Source: Urechis unicinctus (taxonomy: Eukaryota; Annelida; Polychaeta; Xenopneusta; Urechidae). From it: DNA of 64,000 nt. The translations under genes and the position numbers were made by a program. Positions 18,426-30,779 of the stretch are shown here, one piece after another. Where the stretch lies: positions 49,021,908-49,085,907 of the forward strand of contig CM067354.1 of assembly GCA_034190875.2 (NCBI GenBank), read 5' to 3'. How positions within the stretch are numbered: position 1 is the stretch's first letter; each line of letters opens with the position of its first letter. The notes beneath the pieces are model-generated. The model had not been told where the DNA came from and did no database searches. It worked only from the letters and a program-made list of their open reading frames with translations.

Positions 18426-21400
18426 ATGAGTGAGCGTCCGGGTCAACCACTGGGTGGGGAGCAGGACAATCAAGAGGCAGACTCATCGGTAAGTACACTT
18501 ATCACCAGAAAATAAGTAACAGACTTCATCTCAGCGATAGATTTAGACTTATCTCTCTTGTAAAATGAAGGTATGGAAAACAGTTTGGTAATAAAAGCTA
18601 TGATGTGTTTGAGGAATGTATAAATGTTTAAAAAAAATGTTCTGTAGGGTTGCGAGACAGAAAGCAGTTGCGAATTTGTGGTAGTGGATAGCAATTCTGT
18701 CAGTTACCATCACTCTCTAGACTGTAACCATGGTGCTGAGGCTGCAGAGATTAGACTATCTTCATCAGATGATTCTCCATTCAGCCAGGAAAGTGTGAAG
18801 AGACAGATGCATGGAGACATGGAAGGTTAGTAAAGAGTCCAGTCAACCTGTCACCTAAAGCATCAGTGAAGGTTTCGTCACAGTGCTTACAGCTTCTCTC
18901 ATGCCTACAAATGTCATGCTACTGTGTGACTAGATTTGTGACTATCACCTTCTCTCCGTGTGCCATCTATCCATTACAATACTACTTGTCTCGCTAAATC
19001 TAACTCGGGCTGGTTATCATCCACGGCTATTTCCAACCAAATACAAGGCCCCACCCCACCTACTTATTTGAGTAGTTTAACCACCCGAAAGTGGCAATGC
19101 TGCACATTCAGTAATAGCAAAGCTATGTGTTCTTCTGAAAGCAGCTCCCTTTGTACAATTTATTTACCTTTTTTTAAGTTTCTTTAGTTTGTTCCACTGT
19201 TGTAATGTTAAACATTTGTTATGATAAGCCTTTATGGGTTAAAATAATAGCTTACAAAAAGAATGTGATGGACTTATTCAAGGTGCCTCATATATCAGAA
19301 GTTTCAATTTAACCTTAACTTAACTGGTAACTAGAAAAATTTGACACATTTGCTGGAATTTATTTTGGGATATTCTTGTATATTCAGTAGAGATGCACGA
19401 TATTGAACAGACATTAATTTGAGGGTTGTGCGCCCTTCCCCCTACGCAGCTGTGTGCGATAACTGCTGGTATTGGGATGACACTTTTGAGATGGCCCCAG
19501 GTTATTACTCTCTACCACCAATGTCGTGTTAATGGCAGATTGTTGACCTGCATAGATCATACCTGGTTTGTGTTTTTGCATTTACCTTGATGATACTGCC
19601 TCATTTATCACTATGGTCTTTGATGGATTTACCCTTTTATACTTTAAGCCCATCGTTTCTGCACCCATGCTTTAAGTTATTTAAATTTTTGTGGCGCTGT
19701 GTTTGTGGATTCTTGCGCGACACAGAAATGCTTTCCATGTTGAAACCATCACATATTGGAAAATATCTTTTATCAATTAGTGTCACGTCAGAATTCAAAC
19801 ATCATTGAAGTGGACAGTTTGAGGGAATATTTCCTGAAGTAACATGAGTTCTCGAGAAGACTAAAGACTTCACGTAGACTGTTGATTATTGCTAAACAAC
19901 CTCTTAAGCTTGGTCGAAACATTCAACTAATCTGACGCTTTGTGTTTACAACCCAGCCACTGTTTTTCTTTTTATATTTTCAGATGACGATGATTCCGAG
20001 TCAGAGTTCACTGAACATCCTCCTGAGGCTAGTGGGAGTCAGACAGAACAGTTGCTGTTGATCGAAGGAGCGGAATCTGAAGATCTTGGAAGGAAGTCAA
20101 CACCTCCTGGAAGCCACTCAGAAGATTTTGCTATTTTGTCCGATTCTGATATTGAAGTCCTTGGCCCTGTAGTGCCCTCGTTACCTGACAGGTGAGGTGA
20201 AAACAAAGTCAATTGTGTGACTTGATTATGATACTTGTTATTCACCTTCAAGATTGATTGTGCAGTATATTATATGTGTTGATGGGTTTATATTCATTTC
20301 GCAGTGAAATGTTGATTGGTTAATATATGTTGACTTATGTTAATTGTGTTAATATGCATTGTTTTTGTTGCTACATTTATAAATCGTGTGATGTTTACTG
20401 ATCATCAGGGAAGAGAAGGAGAAAGTAGCAGCTCTCATTGAGCCTCTTGTGAGCTTTCCAAGTCACCTCTTGCTCAGACAGAACTCGGAGTCCAGCGACT
20501 CAGGTGGGCAACTCCTCACTGCAGATGTATTTGTAAAAATACTTCATTAGAGAAGGTTGTTTAAGCATGAAATATAATAGTCTAATATGGTGTGGTATGG
20601 CGGGTGAGTGTGGGTGTACTTAACATGCACAGACTGCCTATTCACTGACTAATTTTATGTTTCAGACCACTCTGACTTTGTGCGTCTGGAGAGAGAGCGG
20701 AGACACCCCTCCCTGCGCCTCTCCATCTGCTCCACCTCCTCCTCAAACTCCCTCCTCATGCTGCCAGATAGCTCCTCCTATCCTCATGATTATGCAAGGG
20801 TTCGGGCTGCTCACCGGGCGCAGGTGGAACCGCGGTACCACTATATTGATGATGGTGAATGTCAATCTATTTACCTTGCTCTTGTGGATGACATTTTGAA
20901 TCAAATGATTTGCATACAATTGTGCAATGTGCAATTGATTTATGTCCTATATCTAAGGTTAACCCTATACTTACTAAATTAGGAGAACTAAGTCCTATCA
21001 ATGCTTAATAAGCTTACAGAAGGAATGTTACGGTGCATAGGTTGGTAATAAAACCATAGGCACTGCTTTTTGGCATAGATTAATATGTAACCTAAAAGAG
21101 AGATAGTGAGAAATATCTTAAATTAAATACTGAGGTTGAAAATGTGCACAAAACAATTAGAAATACAAGCAGGTAGCTGAACTATGTATTTGGAAATACT
21201 ACAATAGAGAAGTGACATATTCTGTGTCTAAACTTGATCGACAAAATTTATATAGTGTCGCCAGTTCTGAGTTAATTCTGTGTGTGGATATACGTTTTGC
21301 CTTCTCACATTGTTTCTCTAACTGCTTAATTAACCATTGTTGTTTGCACTTGTTAGTTCAGATCTCTGAAGGAGCGCAATTAATATATCATTCTTTTCAC

Positions 21401-24394
21401 ATTGCCTGCACTAACAATTTGTAATTTTGGTGTTGGTTAACGTAGGTGTACCCTTTTGCTTTGTTTCAAATGACCTTGCCGTGACCTTTCACTCCTTCAA
21501 CTTCAAGACAACGACTCTTTGCCATCCGACATAGATGATCGTTGTGAAAGTGACATTTCAGGGATCGTCATGGATACGTCTGACATGTCGACATTAAGCA
21601 TTGGGGAGCTGCCCCTGACAGCATGGAATGTTGTCCGCTCATACAAGCACCGACCTAATGTGTCACTGAATACAGCTCTTACCTACGTCACTTTGGTGTC
21701 TCTTTTCCTGGCTGTTGGTATTGGAATTGGACATTTCATCGGTAAGTATATGGATCAAGTGATTTGGAAAAGTAATAAATTGAAAACAAATTTTAATGAT
21801 AAAAGTATTGGGCACTTAGTTTGACTTGTAATGGTATGTTACTGATGCCAACACAACTGGCCCAAAGTCTGTTGCTGTGAATTTCTGAACAAGAGTGAGG
21901 AGTCTGCAACACTGGTGTCTGTGGGCACAAAAACTTGTTGAGGCCAATTGGGCAAAAGCACTTATGGGGCAGGGGGGTTATTATCATCAGTTATGTTGAA
22001 AGAATTGTAAAAAGCCAGTGTTTTATGTGTGTTTGTATAACTTATTTAACTATGGAAGAATGCAACAAGTCTCCTTCACAATTGGTTTTCCTTTTCTTTT
22101 TGCTCTAATATGAGACTTAATCCAAGCTACATTTAATATGCTTTGTGCACCCATCCCCTTTCAAGGAAAGTTCAATTACTTTTGTCATGGGACCCCATAA
22201 ATTGCATGACATGTTTGACGAAAGTTATTGGGATCGAGACTGTTTATCTGTGTCAGGTTCTGTACAGGAAGGCAAGCTCCGCAGCTTGCAGGTCGCTAAC
22301 CTTCATGGCATTCAGGATGACTATATGATCTGCTTACAACGCCAACAGAAACTCGAAGCACGTGTCCGAGCTCCATCAGCTGTCAGTACACCAATCAACA
22401 GTCTATATCATCCCTGTATAATGACCGATTCCTCCTAAATGTTGTTCATGTGTATTGTTCAATGCTTCTGCTACCTATCGCTTATAACACCACATTCTAC
22501 CTATATCTTACCCAAATTTATCATAGCATTCATTCTTTCATAGTCAAAGTCAGGATGAATTATGCCCCAAAGTGTTCAACTGATTATGTGACCTTGGTTA
22601 TGAGGCATGGTGATCTCTGCATAACTCCTCTATGGATAACTACACATACATTATTGTTGTATACATCACTCTCAAATATACATCCAGATATAATGAATTA
22701 TATCCAAACCGTTTCATGTCTTCTATTATAGCTCCGTTGCAGGCGGGGTCTTAGCCAGAGACCCGCCCACCTGTCCATTGGACGGGTAAGTCGTTAAGTT
22801 GGACGGGCTGGAATTTCCCCCTAGATCCCGCCACCCGTCCACTCGCCAGCCCGTCCACGCGCCTCCCAGGCCGGATTCGATGAATTAGCCAAGCCAGTTT
22901 AAACAGCTCATTTAAAGACAAACAGCGACGCAGCACGCTGGCCTCTCATCTACGATCAAAATAAATACGGTTCTGTTTGATAACGCTTTTTATGACGCCT
23001 GGGGTCATCAAACAATGGGAGAATCTGAAAGTGATTTTGACCAAAGGCCCGCTGTTGATGGCACTAAGAGAAAAGTTTTCCAAACTAGAAACGGACAGCC
23101 CTAGATCTAAACTGCCGGAGCATTTTGGGGATTTTGAAGATTTTGATTACTCACACAACTCCTCGGATAATAGTAGCTCAAAGAATCAAGTTCTCAGCCA
23201 TATAGAAAGCTTCATCAATAACACTCGGCAGAAAGTTCTGAATCTGACACAGAAAGTTCATGTCTCGTTCAATAAAGTTCAGAACATGTCCGCCAATCTC
23301 GAGGTAAAGATATACAGGGATGCTCTGTTGACGGCAACTCGATGGTAGATGGCTGGAAGAAATTTGTGTCTTCTGTCAGGAACAATTTGTGGCAACCGGA
23401 GGAGAAAGAGAAGCAGAAGCCTAAGTCTGACCACACAGGTGGACGTTCAAGGAAAGCCAGCCATCCTGATGGAGAGGACAATCACAGATACATTCATCTT
23501 AAAGAGACCGTACATGGCAAAAAGGACTACCTTACACAGGGCAAGTCTTCAGGCACCCCTCCGACAGACTCTACCAGGAAAGGCAGTTTTGAACAGAAAC
23601 CGGTGCATAAGCAGTCTTCAAATCATGACTATGATTACAATGAGTTTTGGAAGATGGCTGATTTTCAACCTGATGATATTCTACTTAATGGAGGGTTTTT
23701 TGAGGAGAATAACCACGAATGGAAGAAGCAACAGAAGAGGTTCCGTAAGCTGCATGGACGACTTCAGAGGCTCAACGAGGAAATGCTAATGACTATGGAC
23801 GAGGATGACGTAGAGGATCTTTATGACGACCTTGATGACCTTGAAGATGACCTTGAAGAGGTGGAAATTTCCGAGCGCCTGATGACTTGGCTCACATGTC
23901 AAATTCGATGGTGGAAAAGCCGTGTCCATCGGAAACAGCGCACGGAGAATCTGGTCAAAGAATGTGGACGGCACTTGATGAAGTGGCAGATCAAAGCCTT
24001 GTGTATGGCGCAGTGCCCCTTGTGGGAGAAGCATTGTAAAGACTGGTTGTCACTTAGTGACAAACTTACCTGTCAGGGTTTGTCAGGCTTTTACACAAAC
24101 ACCCAGAGTGATTCACATCCTCATCATTCCTTCTTTCTGGACGGATATGACAACGGTGATCTAAATGGTGTCAAAACCAAGGAATCCCAAAGTATGAGTT
24201 CAACAAGTTGGAATTTTGCAAGGGAGGCGGGTGACTTTGATGCCACATGGTACAACGAGCGCATGCTACAGAGAGAAGATAGCCGTCATAATTCTGCTTG
24301 GTATTTCCGCGGACTGGAGAGAGAAACCCCAGATGCTCTCTGGCAATTTGGCCGAGCTCGAAACCGCCAGAGCACCCGCACCACTAAAAAGTGA
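18426..24394 (+). CDS. CCPG1/PBXIP1-like single-pass membrane protein
   Basis: Proposed exons: 18426-18488, 18648-18825, 19984-20191, 20409-20503, 20666-20854, 21508-21741, 22257-22385, about 22925-23303, and 23318-24394. Donors and acceptors of the first seven are canonical and in phase. The N-terminal 300 or so residues are acidic and Ser-rich (EFVVVDSNS, SDSDIEVLGP). One membrane segment, LTYVTLVSLFLAVGIGIGHF, is followed across the splice junction by IGSVQEGKLRSLQ; the G-x-G-H-F-x-G step at the end of the helix matches the CCPG1/PBXIP1 family, whose vertebrate CCPG1 is an ER-phagy receptor. The C-terminal exon is charged with an acidic run (DLYDDLDDLEDDLEE) and is Trp-rich near the end. 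The long coiled coil of the vertebrate proteins is short or missing. The exon 7 end and exon 8 start are uncertain (two frames compete between 22925 and 23090). Exons 8 and 9 are separated by only 14 nt. Confidence 0.6.
22735..22890. repeat. GC-rich repeat-like insertion in a CCPG1-like intron
   Basis: A compositionally distinct block with alternating CCCGTCC and GGACGGG motifs and the near-palindrome GCGGGTCTCTGGCTAAGACC read on the minus strand. It resembles a short foldback or SINE-like insertion; family not known. Confidence 0.4.
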
Positions 24395-24699
24395 TACTAA
24401 GAATCAGAGATTGGCATCTGCCATACTAATGTGCATTTTGATGCCACTTGTTGTATCACACTCAAAATATTGATAATATTATGAATGATAAATACCATGA
24501 GAATTTATCATGGGAATTGTACTGTTATAAATATTGGTGATTCGATCAATTACATATGATATATTTAATGTTATTTATGTTTTTATATGGTATGTAGAAA
24601 TGATATCACTCGTTAATGTTTATGACTGATCTTGCAAGAGTGCGCTGTAACTTAAGCATAAGGTGCTTCTAAGTGTTATGCTAGGTTTTTATCAGTTGA

Positions 24700-24925
24700 G
24701 GGTGTATCCCATACATTCTGGTTGGTTGAGAATGTACCACCTAAATAGTGATTGGTTTATATAGCCTCCTACAATCTAATTGGTCGTGGATGAAACCCCT
24801 ACATTCTGATTGGTTGATGACATAACCTATACATCCTGATTGGTTAATGTTTCACCTGCTTTTTAATTTGTTGAGGATATATATCCTTTATGCTCTGATT
24901 GGTTGATGATATACCCTCCTGCCCA
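24700..24925. repeat. Degenerate repeat carrying ATTGG (inverted CCAAT) motifs
   Basis: At least six loosely spaced units of CTGATTGGTTGATGA type, about 40 bp apart. Each holds ATTGG, the reverse complement of CCAAT. It lies in the presumed 3' UTR. Confidence 0.7.
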
Positions 24926-25070
24926 ACAATCATAAATACTCTAGCTTATTTCTTATCTTATCACAATGATGCGAGTTAAGCTGGCTAAAGGTCTTTATTT
25001 TTAACTTTCAACAATCCAGATTGATGGAGTATGTATTGATGTACTCTCAACCTTGGATGTATTTTTGTGT

Positions 25071-25076
25071 AATAAA
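25071..25076 (+). promoter_or_regulatory. Poly(A) signal AATAAA
   Basis: Canonical hexamer about 680 nt after the stop codon of the CCPG1-like gene. Confidence 0.45.
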
Positions 25077-25090
25077 CCAGTTGATTTGGA

Positions 25091-26455
25091 ACTGTTGTTT
25101 ACTGGACCATGGTTTCAAAATACCTCCTTGCAGGGAACATTGATTTATCACTAATTTTAAACTGTTCTAAAACAACGTTCATTGAGTTCACTTTTCTGGT
25201 TTGGAGCTGTGCAGACTATGGCAATTACTGATTTCTGCTAGCTATTGACAATCGTAGCGGTCCACTGTAGATCGTGGGCAAGGTAATGGTTTTCATGGGA
25301 ATAACAGGGCGAGGCATCACGCTTCACACGAATGGATGCGGCTTCGTTTCAACGATTTGTCCCTTGAACTGTACCGGAATTACCACTGCCTTTATACACG
25401 CGAATTCACCGTTAGATCGAACGTTCATTATACTAATTAACGATGGGTTAAGTGTGTCTCGTTTGTCTGCTGTCATTGGCAGGAGTGTGTTTATCATCCT
25501 GGACGAGACTTAGTTATAGACTCGAAACAGAGCAACATGCTAAATAAAGCTTATACATAAAAGTTGTCATTTAGTTCACACCTTTTCTGAACTAATTTCC
25601 CTTGTTTCATGTCACAAAACATCGTAACACAGATTATATCTTCATATTGCTGAATGCCATTGTCATTATCGCAAAATACGTATGCATTTAGCATGGCATT
25701 ATGCTCATAAAATAAAAAAAAAAGCCTAATCCTTTAACGACCACAAACCAACCAGCTTATATCCTGTATGTCGCCAACAAATGAAATATTCATATGTATA
25801 CTCTTTAGTATCTTGTTCCTACAAACATGTGAGCAATATTGCTTGTAATTCATAATATTCAATGTTGTAACCCACATTAACACTAACAACAGACCCCCCT
25901 TTATTAAAAACACACAATGCAATTCTATATCTCATGCAAATGACCTGATTTGTAGTCTTACGACACCAATGTCTCTGACTAATGATCACGGCGTTCCGTC
26001 GCTGACATTTGATTCAAGCGCACATAAATGCAAATATATAACTTCCGTGGTATTTCCTCTTGGCAGTAATATATGGTCCTGGCTAGCGAAGTGTCACCGA
26101 TGGATGTAATATCCTTCGTTAATAAGGGCCTTCACATTCTCGGGTTTCCGTCGCGGCCGCTAGGAGGGCCACCGTCGCGCACAGTGATTTTTACAGGAAC
26201 TGGGGGCATGTTACTCTGCCTGTCAAGCTGTCAACACTTTGTTCGCGCTTTACCAGTTGCTGTTTTAAGTTCCTTCGTTGATGCGCGCATCTTGTTGCGT
26301 GATTCTATGGCTGTTAAGGGCACCAAAGACGTCGCCGAAGGTGTCAAGCATATACTGAACTTCTCTTAAGTTCATCTGAACGCTGTCACGTCGCTATGAG
26401 CAAATTTGAAACAGTTCTCAAACACAGAGATTATCATAAAATAGTGATAACATAA
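25091..26455. other. No gene; intergenic
   Basis: Short ORFs at about 25274 and 26073 have no similarity I can recognise. The interval borders the Gypsy remnant and may contain diverged parts of it. Confidence 0.4.
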
Positions 26456-27230
26456 GCCTATGTATTGTGGTACCAATCCTGGCAAAAGTCACTCATGATC
26501 ATAACACTACCCTGCCAGGGTTGACGGTATATGCAGTACAGCTTATCGTCGGCACCTTCATCGTCTTCCCATGTTCTCACCTTTATTCCGCAGCCATACT
26601 CTTACCCATTGCGGTAGGCTACGGTCCCGTCATGGTTTACAACGATGTTGGGATTCACCAATGAAACAATGCACTGCGTCCATAAGAGTCCTATTGTATC
26701 TCTCAACTTGTCAACCGGGATGTCGTACGCGTATTATGGATGTGGAGAGTATCACACATTGCCGTCAATAACTTCGACTCTGGTCTGTAAAGAGCTGAAA
26801 TGGGCAAGCGAACCTTGAAAATAATTGGTCCACTGCTTCTCATGCGGTTACCTCTGCAGTTTGTGGTGGTAGAGGTATACACTCAACCCACTTTGTGAAT
26901 TGGTCTACCATAATCAGGATGTACTAATTACCATGTGCAGTGGACGCGCTCCATCAGGCCTCTAGCATACTATTCCGGGGATACAGTAGGCCCACTGTAT
27001 CCTCCTGCATGTCGTAAGAGGCGACTCATAGGGGGCAACCTGTTGGCCGTGGGTTGTGACTCGTTTTGGTGGACAATGGGATCCAGGTGGTTGAATGGAG
27101 CGGTCCTTTTGAGGGCCATATCTGCAACACACTACTCTGGAATGGCCTGGTATAGTCTATCTGCTGGTGGTGACTTGCTCTAGGATAATCGTTACCATTT
27201 TTGTCCTTTCCATCTCCATTTTCGTTTATC

Positions 27231-27330
27231 CTAGAAGGCGGCTGCTTAATCAGGTCAATCTTATCTATTAACCTTTCTTGGCACCATATTACACATGAGT
27301 GTTGGTGTGCCGATAAACCCTATACATACC
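27231..27330 (+). repeat. Short interspersed repeat, copy 1
   Basis: Starts CTAGAAGGCGGCTGCTTAAT and ends near GTGTTGGTGTGCCGATAAAC. It is a diverged direct copy of the block at 27858-27970. Confidence 0.75.
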
Positions 27331-27857
27331 TTACATATTACTCCAAAATTAGTGCTCGCATGTTACTGGGCACCACCAGGTGTATCTTTTTTCATGCTTA
27401 TAGTTAATTCCATCATTGAAATGCATCAGCTCTTTATTCATCTAGTACGACTTTGATGACTCAAAAACCAGGTTCCTTGTGCCGCCCATATAAGTGCAGT
27501 GGAGAATCCCCAGCACGATGGATTTTACAAGCACAGAGGATGCGCATCAGTTACAAAGTAGCAAGCTATTACTGTCTCTGTTCCCTGTCGAGTAACAGCA
27601 ATGGGCGATGGGTCGTGGACGAGTTAAGTATTCAGTCCCCCAGGATCCCACACTAGTCGTGGCTCCTCTCCTGTCTCGCCAACCGCTTTAGGGCTGAGAC
27701 ATTGAGCATATTAATGACCTGTTCTCCAGCCACCCCTTCTGGTTCCCTCCGTAAACTGCATTTACTGATTTTGTCCGTGGCCTTTCCGTGCGCTACCTCT
27801 TCCCTGCTGCACCCCTCGTGGGTATAACCCCCTAGCCCCCCTGTATCCTTCTGTTTT

Positions 27858-27970
27858 CCTAGAAGGCGGCTGCTTAATCAGGTCAAACTTATCTATTGAC
27901 CTTTCTAGGCGCCATATAACTCATTAGTGTTGGTGTGCCGTTAAACACGAAACTTATTCACTCACTCACA
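27858..27970 (+). repeat. Short interspersed repeat, copy 2, with ACTCACTCAC tail
   Basis: Same core as 27231-27330, ending GCCGTTAAACACGAAAC and CACTCACTCAC. That kind of 3' end is typical of abundant molluscan SINE-like repeats, which is part of the basis for the taxonomic guess. Confidence 0.7.
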
Positions 27971-28654
27971 CTTCTCTGCTGCCTGTATTGCCCTGAGCTT
28001 CATTTACCACCTACTCAGTACCCCAGCAACTCAATGCAAGCCAGAGTTGTCAAAGGCGCTGCCCCATTCAAATCATGGACAAAACTTCACCAGCGCTTGG
28101 TTAGAGCGTAGCTCCCATTTATATAAGCTACAACCCTCTCTTCCTCGTTCTGTAACTGGCACAGCTCAGCTCTTATAGTCATATTAGATGCATATGTGTC
28201 CAGTATGAAGTCAACCGTCATATTGGATAATGTGAGGAAGGGCGGTGTAGTTAGTGTATCTTTCAGTGCTATAAATTGTCCCAGTGTTAATCCTTCTTAC
28301 CTATCACCCGGTACAGTGGTAGATAGGCGAATTCCTTGATGAAGGCTCTGTACTTATTGGCTAAACCCAAGAGCCTTTTCACATCCTTGGGTTCCGGCCA
28401 TTCCCTGACCACTTGGGTGTCATGTTGTGACATTTTCTCTTTCCGGTAAAACACACTTTATTGGTTTTAATTTCAAACCCTACTTCCTGAACCGGGCCAA
28501 GGTCTCTCTTAAGTTTTGCATGTGATCATCACAACAAGACCCTAGAACAAGGACATCACCAAGGAACGCTAGACCGGTGTTCTAATTTAACCCCGTAATA
28601 TTAGGTCCATTACCCCAGCAAAGGTAGCGGGTGCAACCCACACCCTGATTTAAC

Positions 28655-29680
28655 CAGGGCTCTCGCTAGCCAAAAATTATTAAGGGTCCAGGACCCTCAG
28701 GTTAAAATTCCCAAGGGTCCCAATACATAGATATTTATTGATAAATTAACACAACACCACATACGCCTATGTACAAACATTGCATGCACATTAATTCACT
28801 TCCTTCTTCGTATATCAGCAATAAAGTTCATAGCTGCTTTCTGACAGTCAAAGTACTGAACAGGTGGACCCTCAATCTTGATGCGCATCAGTATCTCCAG
28901 CACTCTTTCTGACAAACGAAGCACGTTTGCGAGATTTTGTGACATTTGTATGGAGAAGTTCATGAAGCAGCTCAGAATAAAATCTCGCCACAGACTCGAC
29001 GCTAAGCGAAACGCGCGATCGCCCTTTGATGTCCTTTTACTGAGTTTTGCTAGCACAGCACCCAGCGCTGCCATGGTAACAAGCCAACTGGGTGAGGTTC
29101 AGTTGGTAAAACACGCTGTGAGAATTTATTGATATGATTCAATCTGCATATCTCTTCCCAATAGAACATCTTTCGCCAGATAATGTCACTACTCTGAAAC
29201 CAAACCTTCTCATCACTATCATCTAGACCACAAACGTGATCCTCAATGTTTTGTACTCACTGTCAAGCATTAAAAGGTATAAAGTATGATTGAATTCGCT
29301 TTCATTCGCCGAGTAAAGAAAGCGTAACACCCGTACACTGTAGCGCATTTCTTGGCGAGAAAATCTGTCGCCAATGCGCTGACTTGGCGGGCGCAGAGTG
29401 AGCTTATCAGCGTGCTCTATTTATTCAAACAAGTCAGGAGACGCAAATTATTTTAGTTGGTAGTTTCAACTTGCACTCGCCAGTCAGGCGACGACTTTCG
29501 AGTTTTCATTTCACCTGCAGGCGGACCAATTGACAATCTCGCGAATTTTGTAGCTTTGCGTAATGGATGCACGGCATCACAAATCTCGCGCGTCCACGGG
29601 ATCCGCAGGCCGTATTGACGCGGGTCCACTGCAAGAATCGCGGGTCAGGGACCGGGAACCTCGGGTTCCCGAGAGCCCTG
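28655..29680 (-). mobile_element. hAT-like DNA transposon remnant (about 1.03 kb)
   Basis: Exact 11-bp terminal inverted repeats CAGGGCTCTCG / CGAGAGCCCTG sit at 28655-28665 and 29670-29680. A minus-strand ORF at 28796-29074 ends LMRIKIEGPPVQYFDCQKAA, which I read as the C-terminal end of a ZNF862-like hAT transposase. Flanks TGCTAAAG and GTTAAATC (minus strand) look like a decayed 8-bp target duplication. The reading of the Gypsy reverse transcriptase stops at one border and resumes at the other. The remaining transposase is missing. Confidence 0.7.
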
Positions 29681-29989
29681 CTTTAGCATGTTAAAATATG
29701 TCATATGTGGTGGAAAATGCAGGTTTCCTCCTGTCTTCTGGCTCTATTTTCAGTAGGCGGAATTGGCATCCAGTCTGGTAAAGCCGATTTGACCTGCTAA
29801 GGTGTCCAGGCACTCATCTAAGAGTGGAAGGGAAAACACATCCCTTGTTGGTGACATCATTCAGTACCACGTAAACCACGCAGCAGCGCACGGATCCACC
29901 CCTCGGCCATATGAGAACACGTGCAGAGGCCCATTCTGAGGTAAACTCTTGAATGACCCCGGCCTCCAGTATGTCCCTAACGTGGACCT

Positions 29990-30486
29990 CTTCTTCACTA
30001 GTGAAATATTCCCGCCGCAAAGTGTCGATGAATATGGCTCCCCTTCTGCTAGTTCCCTGATTTGGCTCCCACAAGATGGTGTGATGGGCTGCCAGCTCCG
30101 GATGTCGAATGCAGTGACCTGCGAGACCCATCCTCCGCTCCCTGATCTTTATCAAGATACGCGGATGGTCACCATACAGGTCATTGTTGTGTACATGGTC
30201 TTTCCAGGTAACGTCAAGTGCCATTCGCAGCATACTGGTATAAACACCATCAAGGGATTTCTCTTGCTGTACAGTTAAGGTCCATTTTTCAGCGCCGTAG
30301 AGCAGAACTGACTCGACTGTTGCCACAAAGAGTCGCTTCTTGAGGTCGTCGCTGAGCTTGGCCTTCCACTTCTTCTTCATTGAGTGTGTCGCACAGCTCC
30401 TTCTCTGTCGAGGCGATGTAGGCCCCGAGGTACTTTAAGTCCTTCACCACCTCTAGCACTGCTCCATGGCCAGTGACGACTTTCAT
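29990..30486 (-). mobile_element. LINE reverse transcriptase C-terminal fragment
   Basis: Two minus-strand pieces separated by a frameshift: VKDLKYLGAYIASTEKEL (30289-30486) and LFVATVESVLLYGAEKWTLT, SMLRMALDVTWKDHV, RRMGLAGHCIRHPELA (about 30010-30380). This is the thumb and C-terminal end of a non-LTR retrotransposon. It runs without a stop into the Gypsy reverse transcriptase near 30000, so one element is inserted in or truncated by the other. Confidence 0.8.
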
Positions 30487-30779
30487 TGCTTAAATTGTTT
30501 ATACGAGCTTATCAGTTGTCTAATGTCTTAGAGTTAGATGTCACAGTGTTGAATATTTAAAAAACGAAAATATTTTTTCCCCAGATCGCTCTATCCTCCC
30601 GATTTCCAGACAGTCTACATACCTCGGCGTATTTTCCTTTTTCGAAATAAAAAGCGAAGTTGCTGCTTAACCTTATCTGTGTTGTTTTTCATCAAAGTCA
30701 TTGTATCAAATAATCTGAGCCATTTTATATTATTGTTGTTAACGAACCAATGACAGCCTAGTGAGCCAGATATAGGCTC

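Larger units (their letters stand above)
24395..25090 (+). other. 3' UTR of the CCPG1-like gene
   Basis: The interval from the stop codon to the first canonical AATAAA (25071-25076). It contains a degenerate array of CTGATTGGTTGATG-like units at about 24700-24920. Confidence 0.5.
26460..29990 (-). mobile_element. Decayed Gypsy-type LTR retrotransposon, interrupted by a hAT-like insertion
   Basis: Minus strand, in pol order: reverse transcriptase from about 29990 (GVIQEFTSEWASA, GSVRCCVVYVVLNDV, ECLDTLAG, RLDANSAY) to 29682; after the inserted element it resumes at 28654 (ATFAGVMDLILRG, then FLGDVLVLGSCCDDHMQNL and FREVGFEIK); RNase H about 28330-28050 (VDFILDTYASN, ERVVAYINGSYALTKRW); integrase core about 26932-26640 (YILIMVDQFTKWVECIPLP, FQLFTDQ). 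Stops and frameshifts are frequent, so it is inactive. Gag, protease and clear LTRs were not found; the far 5' end abuts a LINE fragment near 30000. Confidence 0.85.
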
